Position numbers and translations under genes: made by a program. The notes below the pieces were generated by a model that saw nothing but the letters and a program-made list of their open reading frames with translations, was not told the DNA's origin and did not search any database. From positions 1-5,714 of the forward strand of contig JAMDBG010000092.1 of assembly GCA_023487865.1 (NCBI GenBank): a stretch of DNA of 5,714 nucleotides. The letters are read 5' to 3'. This DNA comes from Deltaproteobacteria bacterium. GTDB lineage: Bacteria; Desulfobacterota; Syntrophia; Syntrophales; UBA5619. Numbering within the stretch: position 1 is the first letter of the stretch; each line of letters begins with the position of its first letter. Below are positions 1 to 5,714 of the stretch, piece after piece.

Positions 1-100
1 CATGAAACGACCGTCGAGATATTCGCGACACCGCCAGTCCCAGTGTCCCGCTTTGCTTGGATTTTATGCGCCCCGTATCACATTCTCAGAAGAATGTCTA

Positions 101-259
101 ATGGATTACAGGATCCTGACACCCCCTGATGGTTCGACCGTTACTGCTTTTTTCGGATCGGCTGACCCCTATGGAAGTACATTGGCATTCCTTGCCGAAG
201 GAAAGCAATCATTGACGGATATTGGAAATTGTGCAAGATGGCGACCCATACATAGGTGA
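101..259 (+). CDS. Doubtful small ORF, 52 codons
   Basis: The ATG at 101 opens 52 codons to a TGA at 257-259. An in-frame ATG at position 2 would make it 85 codons. The product starts MDYRILTPPDGSTV and ends in a basic WRPIHR tail. It has no membrane segment, no motif I recognise and no convincing ribosome binding site, only a purine-rich AGAAGA near 89-94. The stop falls five bases before the ATG of the 33-codon ORF at 264. I do not recognise this protein. It may be a chance ORF or a remnant, and is listed only because it is the longest open frame in an otherwise empty stretch. Confidence 0.15.
   Translation: MDYRILTPPDGSTVTAFFGSADPYGSTLAFLAEGKQSLTDIGNCARWRPIHR
212..239 (+). promoter_or_regulatory. 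Weak sigma70-like promoter candidate
   Basis: TTGACG at 212-217 matches the -35 consensus in five of six positions. Sixteen bases later, CAAGAT at 234-239 matches the -10 consensus in only three positions, including the conserved second A and final T. Transcription would start near 246 and give a leader of about 110 bases before the GTG at 358. The -10 is poor, so this is a suggestion only. Confidence 0.2.
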
Positions 260-263
260 AAAA

Positions 264-365
264 ATGCACCCCCATCACCCATGTCGGTCACTAGAGAGAA
301 GATCCTCCCGGCCCCCCGAGAGGAACCGTCGGACCGGCTCGAAAAGGGGCTTGAAAAGTGTTTGA
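264..365 (+). CDS. Possible Arg-rich leader peptide, 33 codons
   Basis: The ATG at 264 is preceded by AGGTGA at 254-259, a fair ribosome binding site four bases upstream. The frame runs 33 codons to a TGA at 363-365, so it overlaps the GTG start of the next gene (358-360) in another frame by eight bases. The peptide begins MHPHHPCRSLERR and holds eight Arg, two Lys and three His, with no hydrophobic segment. The overlap would let ribosomes finishing this ORF reinitiate at 358. A basic, Arg-rich leader ahead of a polyamine-synthase-like gene recalls regulatory leader peptides of polyamine genes, such as the ornithine-sensing SpeFL peptide, but no sequence similarity is claimed. A chance ORF in GC-rich DNA is the main alternative. 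Confidence 0.25.
   Translation: MHPHHPCRSLERRSSRPPERNRRTGSKRGLKSV
344..349 (+). promoter_or_regulatory. Ribosome binding site deciding the GTG start at 358
   Basis: AAGGGG at 344-349 lies eight bases before the GTG at 358-360. An in-frame TGA at 352-354 rules out any earlier start, so the GTG is the first possible codon of this frame. Confidence 0.6.
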
Positions 366-2637
366 CCGAATATTGTTCGCATCGCTGCCCGCCTTGTTTT
401 CTCTGACGCTTTTTTTGAGCGCCGGTCTGCTTTTTATTGTCGAACCGATGATTGCGAAGTTGATCCTTCCCCTGTTCGGTGGAACGCCTGCGGTCTGGAA
501 CACCTGCATGATGTTCTTCCAGGTGATGCTTTTGGCAGGTTACGGTTATGCCCATGTCTCCGGCACGAAAGTGGGGTTAAACCGCCAGATCGTCCTCCAC
601 CTGGCAATCCTCGTTGCCGCCTGCCTGGTCATTCCGATAACGATTCCGCGCCAATGGGGACTTTTTGCCGGGGGGAGCCCTGTCGGGGCCATACTCCTGC
701 TGCTTCTGGGCTCCGTCGGACTCCCTTTTTTGGTCCTCTCCTCAACCGCGCCTTTGCTCCAACAGTGGTTCGCCCGAACCGGCCATCCGTCGGCCAATGA
801 TCCCTATTTCCTATACAGCGCCAGCAACCTCGGCAGCATGCTCGCCCTGATCAGTTATCCGACCTGGATTGAACCCCATTTCAGACTTGCAGGTCAAAGC
901 CGCTCCTGGGCCGTCGGATATCTCATTGTCCTGGCATTATCCCTTCTGTGTGCGGGTGTTACGAGGAAATACATGCCCGGCTGCATTCCCCGAGGGAAAG
1001 GACCGGAGGAACCTCCGGCAGCGTCGTGCGTCACCGGTGACACACGTCTTACTTACGGGGAGCGGGGCCGCTGGGTCCTCCTGGCATTTGTGCCGTCGAG
1101 TTTGATGCTCGGGGTGACGACCTTCCTGAGCACGGACATCGCGGCCATTCCGCTCTTCTGGATCATCCCGCTGTCACTCTATCTGCTTTCGTTCATCATC
1201 GTCTTTGCCAGGGTTCCGATCAGCGTCCACAAGGCTTCGATGTTGCTGATGCCGATCTCGCTCGCCGCCCTGATATTTGTCAATTACTCGGATATCGACA
1301 TCCCGAAATGGATCGTTTTTCTCTTTCATCTCGTGAATTTTTTTCTCTACTGCATGGTCTGCCACGGAGAGATCGCCAGGACGAGACCGGCGAAAGAACA
1401 CCTGACCGAATTTTATCTCTGGCTTTCCGTCGGCGGGATGCTTGGCGGCATATTCAATTCTCTCATTGCGCCCGTCACGTTCAACACCGTTCTTGAATAT
1501 CCCCTGATTCTGATTATCGGTGCCATACTCCTGCCTGCCGGAGGCCGGGAAAGGCTATACGGTCTGAGAAACTGGAAGAGTCTCCTTCTTTACTTCGGAG
1601 TCCCTCTCTTGCTTGTGCCGCTGACGTACCTATCGACGACGAACGGGTACCTGCGAGGGGTAAGCCTCTCCTGGCTTACCGACCTTCTCCATATCGCGCC
1701 GAAGACCTTTGACCTGTTCATTACTTATGGAATTCCCGTTCTTCTTTGCTATGGACTGGTATTTTTGAAGAGGCCTTTCCTCTTCGGGATTGGGATCGCC
1801 GCTCTGCTGCTGACCGTCGTCGTGTCGAAAGACTTCAAGCGGGATATTGTCCACCGGGAGAGAAGCTTCTTTGGCGTGCTGACCGTCACCAGGGATTATA
1901 ACGGCGCGTTTATGAATCTTTCCCACGGTACAACGCTGCACGGCAAGCAATGGCTTAATGAGTACAACCGGCATGAACCGGTTTCCTACTACCATCGAAA
2001 AGGGCCGGTCGGGCAGGTTTTTTCGGCATTCAAGGGAAAGAAGAGAAAAAACCGCATCGCCGTCACCGGCCTCGGCACCGGAAGCATCGCCGCTTATGCA
2101 GGACGTGGTCAAGAAATAGATTTTTATGAGATCGACCCGGCGGTAAAAAAGATATCGACCGATCCTGCCTATTTTACCTTTTTGAGCGATTGCAGGGCCG
2201 AATGGGAGGTGATCCTGGGGGATGCCCGTTTGACCATGGAGAAAGCGCCCCCCCATTATTACGACATCATCATTTTGGACGCGTTCAGCTCGGACTCGAT
2301 CCCGGTGCATCTCCTTACAAAGGAGGCGGTCGACCTGTATTTTTCAAAGCTGACCAGGGAGGGGGTGCTCCTCATTCATATCACGAACAGATATGTGGAC
2401 CTTGCGCCGGTGCTGGCAAAACTGGCTGAAGAAAACGGTTTTGCCGCCCGACTATGCGACGACGGGGAGGATTATGAAATCGGGAAAGACGGCTCCACCT
2501 GGGTTCTGCTTGCCAAGACAGAGAGTAACCTCGGCAAACTTTCCCGGAAGAGCGACTGGACGAAGATAGAAACTCAGAAAGGGGTCCCTGTCTGGACGGA
2601 CGATTTTTCCAACCTCCTTTCCGTATTCAAATGGTGA
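358..2637 (+). CDS. Membrane-fused spermidine synthase-like protein (polytopic N-terminus, SAM-binding C-terminus)
   Basis: This 759-residue protein has two parts. Residues 8-490 contain about 12-14 hydrophobic segments, for example 8-40, 48-67, 78-96, 109-138, 183-202, 237-285, 293-312, 317-338, 382-396, 407-427 and 452-490, with a hydrophilic loop at 203-236. Residues 500-720 form a Rossmann-type aminopropyltransferase-like domain: GLGTGSIAAY (571-580) is the SAM-type glycine loop, FYEIDP (589-594) carries the acidic residues after strand 2, GDAR (621-624) fits the adenine-contacting position, and LDAFSSDSIP (640-649) sits where true spermidine synthases have their catalytic Asp motif. HGTTLHGKQ (523-531) and PVSYYH (541-546) resemble the substrate-entry segment of the family. 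It ends in the usual-looking WTDDFSNLLSVFKW. This matches the group named fused MFS/spermidine synthase, whose substrate is mostly unknown. Polyamine synthesis is not proven, and no decarboxylase partner (SpeD) is nearby. The gene is complete and convergent with the MFS fragment, overlapping it by 11 bases. Confidence 0.92.
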   Translation: MFDRILFASLPALFSLTLFLSAGLLFIVEPMIAKLILPLFGGTPAVWNTCMMFFQVMLLAGYGYAHVSGTKVGLNRQIVLHLAILVAACLVIPITIPRQWGLFAGGSPVGAILLLLLGSVGLPFLVLSSTAPLLQQWFARTGHPSANDPYFLYSASNLGSMLALISYPTWIEPHFRLAGQSRSWAVGYLIVLALSLLCAGVTRKYMPGCIPRGKGPEEPPAASCVTGDTRLTYGERGRWVLLAFVPSSLMLGVTTFLSTDIAAIPLFWIIPLSLYLLSFIIVFARVPISVHKASMLLMPISLAALIFVNYSDIDIPKWIVFLFHLVNFFLYCMVCHGEIARTRPAKEHLTEFYLWLSVGGMLGGIFNSLIAPVTFNTVLEYPLILIIGAILLPAGGRERLYGLRNWKSLLLYFGVPLLLVPLTYLSTTNGYLRGVSLSWLTDLLHIAPKTFDLFITYGIPVLLCYGLVFLKRPFLFGIGIAALLLTVVVSKDFKRDIVHRERSFFGVLTVTRDYNGAFMNLSHGTTLHGKQWLNEYNRHEPVSYYHRKGPVGQVFSAFKGKKRKNRIAVTGLGTGSIAAYAGRGQEIDFYEIDPAVKKISTDPAYFTFLSDCRAEWEVILGDARLTMEKAPPHYYDIIILDAFSSDSIPVHLLTKEAVDLYFSKLTREGVLLIHITNRYVDLAPVLAKLAEENGFAARLCDDGEDYEIGKDGSTWVLLAKTESNLGKLSRKSDWTKIETQKGVPVWTDDFSNLLSVFKW
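1659..1680 (+). repeat. Perfect inverted repeat inside coding sequence
   Basis: GGTAAGCC at 1659-1666 and GGCTTACC at 1673-1680 form a perfect 8-base stem with a 6-base loop (TCTCCT). It falls within codons for the loop between two membrane segments of the fused synthase (about residues 434-441). No T-run follows, so it is not a terminator. It may be a chance palindrome. Confidence 0.5.
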
Positions 2638-3175
2638 GCGCTCCGGCGCATGCCAGTGACAGACCGCCAAAAGCAAATACCGGGGTCCGCCATGAAATGC
2701 CGGTCGCGAACAAAAGGCTTAATGCCCCTCCCAGAGTGAATTTGCCTACATCACCAGAAAAATTGTATGTGCCGAGGGCGACTCGTCGACCCTCACCCGG
2801 ATAGGCACTCGAGATGACCGTCGAGCACAGGGGATGTTGAAACGCTGATCCGAATCCGGCGCAGAAAAGTATCAGCAGTATCGCTGCAAATCCCTCAGAA
2901 TAGCCCAGCGCGATGAACGCCAGTCCGCTGCAAGCCGTCCCGAGGGCCAGCAGGTTGGAAACGCCGAAGCGTTCGGCCATGAAACCAGCCGGAATTTCAA
3001 AAAGGGACGTCGCGGCCCGCCACGCCGAGCGGAGCAGGCCGACCTGCACCAGGGGTAGATTGAATGTCTGTGCCAGGATGGGCAGCAGGACGTAGTTGAC
3101 GTCCGACAGACCATCGTGGAGCCAATGGGTCGCGCAACACAGAGAAAGGACTCTTCTGGGCGATCGCTGTGACAC
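2627..3175 (-). pseudogene. MFS transporter, N-terminal half only (truncated)
   Basis: From the GTG at 3175 this gives 182 residues with six hydrophobic helices, at about 10-37, 43-65, 73-92, 95-115, 135-158 and 164-182. The loop after helix 2 reads GFMAERFGVSNLLALG (64-79), a recognisable MFS motif A. GFGSAFQHPLCSTVIS (about 107-122) and the NFSGDVGKFTLGG segment after it resemble the fosmidomycin-resistance (Fsr) type of MFS proteins. Such transporters are normally about 400 residues with 12 helices; this one ends at the sixth helix with LTI-stop. Its stop codon lies within the last codons of the convergent gene, so the missing half is not downstream in any frame I read. The GTG start is chosen because AAGGGGG (3184-3190) stands eight bases before it. 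A TTG at 3220, overlapping the transferase stop as TTGA, is the alternative (197 residues). It is co-directional with the transferase and probably co-transcribed. The substrate is unknown; a stable half-transporter is possible but less likely than a decaying gene. Confidence 0.8.
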
Positions 3176-3183
3176 CGGGCCTG

Positions 3184-3190
3184 CCCCCTT
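3184..3190 (-). promoter_or_regulatory. Ribosome binding site favouring the GTG start of the MFS fragment
   Basis: On the minus strand AAGGGGG is followed by eight bases and then the GTG at 3175-3173. The competing TTG at 3220 has no purine-rich site in the 20 bases before it, which reads GTCGACTACCCTGTTAA near the start. It would therefore depend on coupling to the transferase stop. Confidence 0.5.
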
Positions 3191-3216
3191 TTCCCGTTCC
3201 GCTCGGCGCGGTGAAA

Positions 3217-4434
3217 TCAATTAACAGGGTAGTCGACGATCCCTTCCCCCTGGAGCTGCGCTATCTGTTCTTGGGAAAAGCCGAGCAGTCCCTTGAGGAC
3301 CTCCTCCGTATGCTGACCCAGCAGGGGCGCGGGTTGGTAGATATGACCGGGGGTCTCAGACAGGCGGATGGGGGAGTTGGCAATTCTCATTTTTCCCACA
3401 AGGGGTTGCTCCACTTCAGCCAGCATCCGCCGATAGGCGATGATGGGATCTTCGCAGATCTCCCCAATGTTGTTGATGGGCGCGTAAGGGAGGCCCGCCT
3501 TCTCGAAGATATCGATCCACTCTTTGGTCGTCTTCCTTTTCAACTCGGCCCCGAGAATCTCTCCCAGCTCCTCCTTGTTTTCACACCGCAAGGGATTGGT
3601 CCTGAAACGGGGATCGTCCACGAGATCTTCCCGATTTATAACGATGCACAATTTTTTCCACAGGGTATTGTTGCCGGCGGCGATGACGATCCACGAATCG
3701 CTGGTCATCAACGCCTGGAAGGGGGTGATCGTGGGATGCATCCCCCCGAGGGGGCCGGGGACAACGCCCGTCATGGTGTACCGGACAATCGCGCTCTCCA
3801 TGACGGCAAACAATCCGTCCACCATCGATCCGTCGTAGTATTGACCGCGGCCTGTTTTGTCGCGGTGCACCAAGGCGGCCAGAATGCCGATAGTCGCCTG
3901 ATGGCCGGCGATGATGTCCCCCATGGAGGATCCGACGCGGCAGGGGGGCCCTTCAACGGGACCGGTAATGCTCATCAGGCCGCTGTACGCCTGTGCGACC
4001 ATGTCATAGGAAGGCCGCGAGGCGTACTCCGGCGGCGCGTCATGGCCGAATCCGGAGATGGAGGCGTAGATCAATCGCGGATTGATCCGCTGCATCTCCT
4101 CCCAACCGAATCCCAGTTTCTCCATCGTCGTCGGCCGATAGTTCTCCACCACCACATCGGCGACCGCCAGGAGACGGCGCAGGATCTTCTTGCCCCGCTC
4201 ATGTCGCAGATTGAGTACCACGCTCTTCTTGTTTCTGTTGAGACTGATAAAATAACCGCTCCGGTTCTTGTCGGGTTCTCCTGCAAAGGGGCCGAACTCC
4301 CGGGCGTCATCGCCGTTAGGGGGTTCAATATGGATCACCTCCGCCCCGAGGTCTGCCAAAAACATCGTCGTTGTCGGCGCAGCCAGTATGTGGCTGAGGT
4401 CGATCACCCTGATTCCGCTTAATGCACCTGTCAT
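3217..4434 (-). CDS. Family III CoA-transferase (CaiB/BaiF type)
   Basis: This 405-residue protein, of usual family length, should move CoA from a donor acyl-CoA to a free carboxylic acid in the cytoplasm. It opens with MTGALSGIRVIDLSHILAAP, the typical N-terminus, followed by DLGAEVIHIEPP and then SGYFISLNRNKKSVVLNL (about 59-76). VENYRPTTMEKLGFG (96-110) and ISGFGH (126-131) are family blocks. RPSYDMVAQA holds the expected catalytic Asp at residue 144 (codon 4003-4005), which would form the aspartyl-CoA intermediate. Later blocks include GRGQYYDGSMVDG (195-207) and AGLPYAPINN (313-322). The ATG at 4434 is chosen over an upstream in-frame codon at 4503, because AAGGAAG (4438-4444) lies just before it and the family N-terminus begins there. 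Acid and donor cannot be read from the sequence. The adjacent MatB-type ligase suggests a dicarboxylate or its CoA ester, which is inference. It sits between the ligase and the MFS fragment on the same strand. Confidence 0.93.
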   Translation of the reverse strand: MTGALSGIRVIDLSHILAAPTTTMFLADLGAEVIHIEPPNGDDAREFGPFAGEPDKNRSGYFISLNRNKKSVVLNLRHERGKKILRRLLAVADVVVENYRPTTMEKLGFGWEEMQRINPRLIYASISGFGHDAPPEYASRPSYDMVAQAYSGLMSITGPVEGPPCRVGSSMGDIIAGHQATIGILAALVHRDKTGRGQYYDGSMVDGLFAVMESAIVRYTMTGVVPGPLGGMHPTITPFQALMTSDSWIVIAAGNNTLWKKLCIVINREDLVDDPRFRTNPLRCENKEELGEILGAELKRKTTKEWIDIFEKAGLPYAPINNIGEICEDPIIAYRRMLAEVEQPLVGKMRIANSPIRLSETPGHIYQPAPLLGQHTEEVLKGLLGFSQEQIAQLQGEGIVDYPVN

Positions 4435-4437
4435 TTG

Positions 4438-4444
4438 CTTCCTT
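4438..4444 (-). promoter_or_regulatory. Ribosome binding site of the CoA-transferase
   Basis: On the minus strand AAGGAAG precedes the ATG at 4434 by three bases, so its AAGGA core has a spacer of five. A second AGGAG at 4448-4452 is about 13 bases away and too distant. This supports the 405-residue product rather than the 428-residue frame opening at 4503. Confidence 0.6.
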
Positions 4445-4470
4445 TCTCTCCTGCAAGTAAAATAGGCACA

Positions 4471-4500
4471 TTCCAAAAGGCCTCTGCCGCCGTTTTGGAA
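4471..4500 (-). repeat. Perfect 8-base inverted repeat in the ligase-transferase gap
   Basis: TTCCAAAA at 4471-4478 and TTTTGGAA at 4493-4500 are exact inverted copies around a 14-base centre. On the minus-strand transcript the stem could extend by three GC pairs (GGC with GCC) after a one-base bulge, leaving a 7-base loop. It ends about 37 bases before the transferase start. No U-run follows directly. It may be an RNA hairpin or a DNA-binding dyad. Confidence 0.5.
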
Positions 4501-4530
4501 CATCCCCCTCTATCCGTCCCGAACTCCAGA

Positions 4531-4559
4531 GACGGCCGGGGACAAAAGGCCCCGCCGTC
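4531..4559 (-). repeat. GC-rich stem-loop just after the ligase stop
   Basis: GACGGC (4531-4536) pairs with GCCGTC (4554-4559), and GGGG (4538-4541) pairs with CCCC (4550-4553). This leaves one bulged C and an 8-base loop (ACAAAAGG on the plus strand). The 10-pair stem begins 10 bases past the ligase stop on the minus strand. The bases after it (TCTGGAGTTC) are not a U-run, so it is not a standard intrinsic terminator. An mRNA 3'-end stabiliser or processing hairpin within the operon fits better. Confidence 0.55.
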
Positions 4560-4569
4560 GATGGGCGGA

Positions 4570-5714
4570 TCAGGCGTACTGCTCCCGCAGCACCTTTTTC
4601 TGGACCTTGCCCATGCTGTTGCGCGGCAGATCACCGACGAAATGGACTCGCTTCGGCACCTTGAAGTTGGCCAGGAGCCCCTTGAGCTGACCGATGACGC
4701 CGGCTTCGGTCAATGCAGCACCTGCCTCGTTGTCCAACCGCACGATGACGGCGACGACCGCTTCGCCGAAGTCCGGATGGGGGGTTCCGATCACCGCCGA
4801 CTCGACAACGCCAGGCATGGCATCGATGAGCTCCTCGATCTCCTTCGGATAGACGTTGAGTCCCCCGGTGATGATGACATCCTTGGAACGACCGACAATG
4901 GATATATAGCCATCATCATCGCGTTTGCCCATATCGCCGGTCTTGAAAAAACCGTCCTCGGTGAACTCCTCGCGGGTCTTCTCCGGCATCCGCCAGTAGC
5001 CGCGGAAGACATTCTCCCCCTTGACCTGGATCTGGCCGATTTCACCCGCCCGCAGAGGCCGGTTCTCTTCGTCGACGATACGGATGGAGACACCCGGCAG
5101 GGGGAAACCGACCGTTCCGCCTCGCCGCTCCCCGTCATAGGGATTGGAAGTGAACATGTTTCCCTCGGTCATTCCGTACCGTTCGAGGATCGTATGCCCA
5201 ATCCTTGTTTTGAACTCGTTGAATGTCTCCAACAGGAGCGGCGCCGATCCGGAGACGAACAGGCGCATCTTGGCGCACAACTCCCTTGTGAATCCCGGAT
5301 CGGCGAGCAGGCGCACATAGTACGTGGGAACGCCCATGAATACCGTCGCCCGGGGAATGAGTTCGACGGCTCTCTTGGCGTCGAACCGCGGTTCGAAGAA
5401 CATCGGGCTGCCGTTGAGCAGGGTGCAGTGGGTCGCCACAAACAGGCCATGCACATGGAAGATCGGCAGCATATGCAGCAGGACGTCACCCGGCCTAAAG
5501 GACCAGTACCGATGGAGGACCTCGGCATTGGCGGCGAGGTTCCGATGGGACAGCATCGTCCCCTTGGATCGCCCTGTGGTCCCTGATGTATAGAGAATCG
5601 CGGCAAGATCATTATCGGCACGCGCCATGGTCACAAAATGATCGGGCTGCGCCGCCGCTTCGGCCGCGAGTTCGCCGCCGCCGTTGTCGTCCAGTTCGAT
5701 CACCCTGGCCCATG
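4570..5714 (-). CDS. matB: AMP-forming acyl-CoA synthetase, malonyl-CoA synthetase (MatB) type, 5' end outside the window
   Basis: The visible 380 residues are the C-terminal three quarters of an ANL-superfamily ligase; the frame runs unbroken to the right edge, and about 120 N-terminal residues should lie beyond it. The enzyme makes an acyl-adenylate from ATP and a carboxylic acid, then the CoA thioester. Seen motifs: YTSGTTGRSKG (codons 5560-5592, phosphate-binding loop), PIFHVHGLFVATHC, GVPTYYVRLL, VSGSAPLL, YGMTEGN with SNPYDGERRGGTVGFPLPGV, TGDMG, GRSKDVIITGGLNVYPKEIE (hinge region) and PRNSMGKVQKK with the adenylation Lys (codon 4606-4608). The HVHGLFVA, NPYDGERR-GTVGFPLPG and NSMGKVQKKVLRE blocks are those I associate with MatB, so malonate or methylmalonate is the likely substrate. 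Usual MatB proteins have TETG where this one has TEGN, so a different acid is possible. It is the first visible gene of the minus-strand unit, 135 bases ahead of the transferase. Confidence 0.88.
   Translation of the reverse strand, partial: WARVIELDDNGGGELAAEAAAQPDHFVTMARADNDLAAILYTSGTTGRSKGTMLSHRNLAANAEVLHRYWSFRPGDVLLHMLPIFHVHGLFVATHCTLLNGSPMFFEPRFDAKRAVELIPRATVFMGVPTYYVRLLADPGFTRELCAKMRLFVSGSAPLLLETFNEFKTRIGHTILERYGMTEGNMFTSNPYDGERRGGTVGFPLPGVSIRIVDEENRPLRAGEIGQIQVKGENVFRGYWRMPEKTREEFTEDGFFKTGDMGKRDDDGYISIVGRSKDVIITGGLNVYPKEIEELIDAMPGVVESAVIGTPHPDFGEAVVAVIVRLDNEAGAALTEAGVIGQLKGLLANFKVPKRVHFVGDLPRNSMGKVQKKVLREQYA

Larger units (their letters stand above)
1..357. other. Upstream region without a recognisable gene
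   Basis: I read all three plus frames, and the minus frames over the leftmost 180 bases. No frame gives a recognisable protein. One plus frame is open from position 1 to a stop at 127-129, which could be the tail of an upstream gene, but its 42 residues resemble nothing I know. Another plus frame runs to 257-259 and is listed separately. The minus frames over the leftmost 180 bases are broken by several stops. A perfect 10-base palindrome lies at 109-118 (CAGGATCCTG), and a run of six T at 148-153 has no good stem before it. The stretch most likely serves as the 5' region of the gene starting at 358. Confidence 0.6.

Noticed and set aside
140..155. T-run that might mark a terminator of an upstream gene
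   Set aside because: No stem of useful length precedes the six T bases; GGT/ACC around 131-139 gives only three pairs.
169..555. Minus-strand open frame of 128 codons across the synthase start
   Set aside because: It overlaps the conserved N-terminal codons of the synthase, and its basic, Gln-rich translation resembles nothing known.
1630..2310. Minus-strand open frame of 226 codons within the membrane synthase gene
   Set aside because: Its composition is that of an antisense read with no motif, and it lies wholly inside the well-supported plus-strand gene.
2320..2328. Near-perfect Shine-Dalgarno sequence (AAAGGAGG) inside the synthase gene
   Set aside because: It encodes part of LTKEAVD in the C-terminal domain. 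No start codon with a useful open frame follows at a proper distance.
3184..3220. Possible separate small gene between transferase and MFS fragment
   Set aside because: The bases are in frame with the MFS fragment and are explained by its alternative TTG start.
3169..4422. Long plus-strand open frame opposite the CoA-transferase (417 codons)
   Set aside because: It mirrors the transferase in high-GC DNA. Its product has no recognisable motif, while the minus frame carries the full family signature.
4435..5586. Long plus-strand open frame opposite the acyl-CoA ligase (383 codons)
   Set aside because: This is an antisense shadow. The opposite strand contains every expected ligase motif and this frame contains none.

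Overview
The window looks like a bacterial chromosome segment with high GC content, dense packing, GTG/TTG starts and Shine-Dalgarno sites. The gene families (a membrane-fused spermidine synthase-like protein, a malonyl-CoA-synthetase-type ligase and a class III CoA-transferase) suit an anaerobic or metabolically versatile proteobacterium, for instance Desulfobacterota. That placement is a weak inference; nothing here is a taxonomic marker.

Layout. Positions 1-357 hold no recognisable gene, only a doubtful small ORF, a weak promoter-like pair and a 33-codon Arg-rich ORF that overlaps the next start. Positions 358-2637 (+) encode an intact 759-residue polytopic membrane protein with a C-terminal SAM-binding, spermidine synthase-like domain. 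The right half is a minus-strand unit read from the right edge leftwards: an AMP-forming acyl-CoA ligase of the malonyl-CoA synthetase (MatB) type, cut by the window edge (4570-5714); a family III (CaiB/BaiF) CoA-transferase (3217-4434); and the N-terminal six-helix half of an MFS transporter (2627-3175). The 135-base gap between ligase and transferase contains two inverted repeats.

Working together. The minus-strand genes read as a small carboxylic-acid module: ligase and transferase both make acyl-CoA thioesters, and the transporter could have moved the acid. The transporter is broken. Its frame ends after the sixth helix, and its stop codon lies inside the last codons of the convergent membrane-synthase gene, as expected at a deletion or recombination join. 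The plus-strand gene has no visible functional link to the acyl-CoA genes and appears lower in GC, although its membrane-rich coding partly explains that.

I found no RNA gene, IS element, CRISPR array or clear defence system. The points most worth a second look are the join at about 2627-2640, the Arg-rich leader-like ORF before the polyamine-synthase-like gene, and the hairpins inside the acyl-CoA operon.
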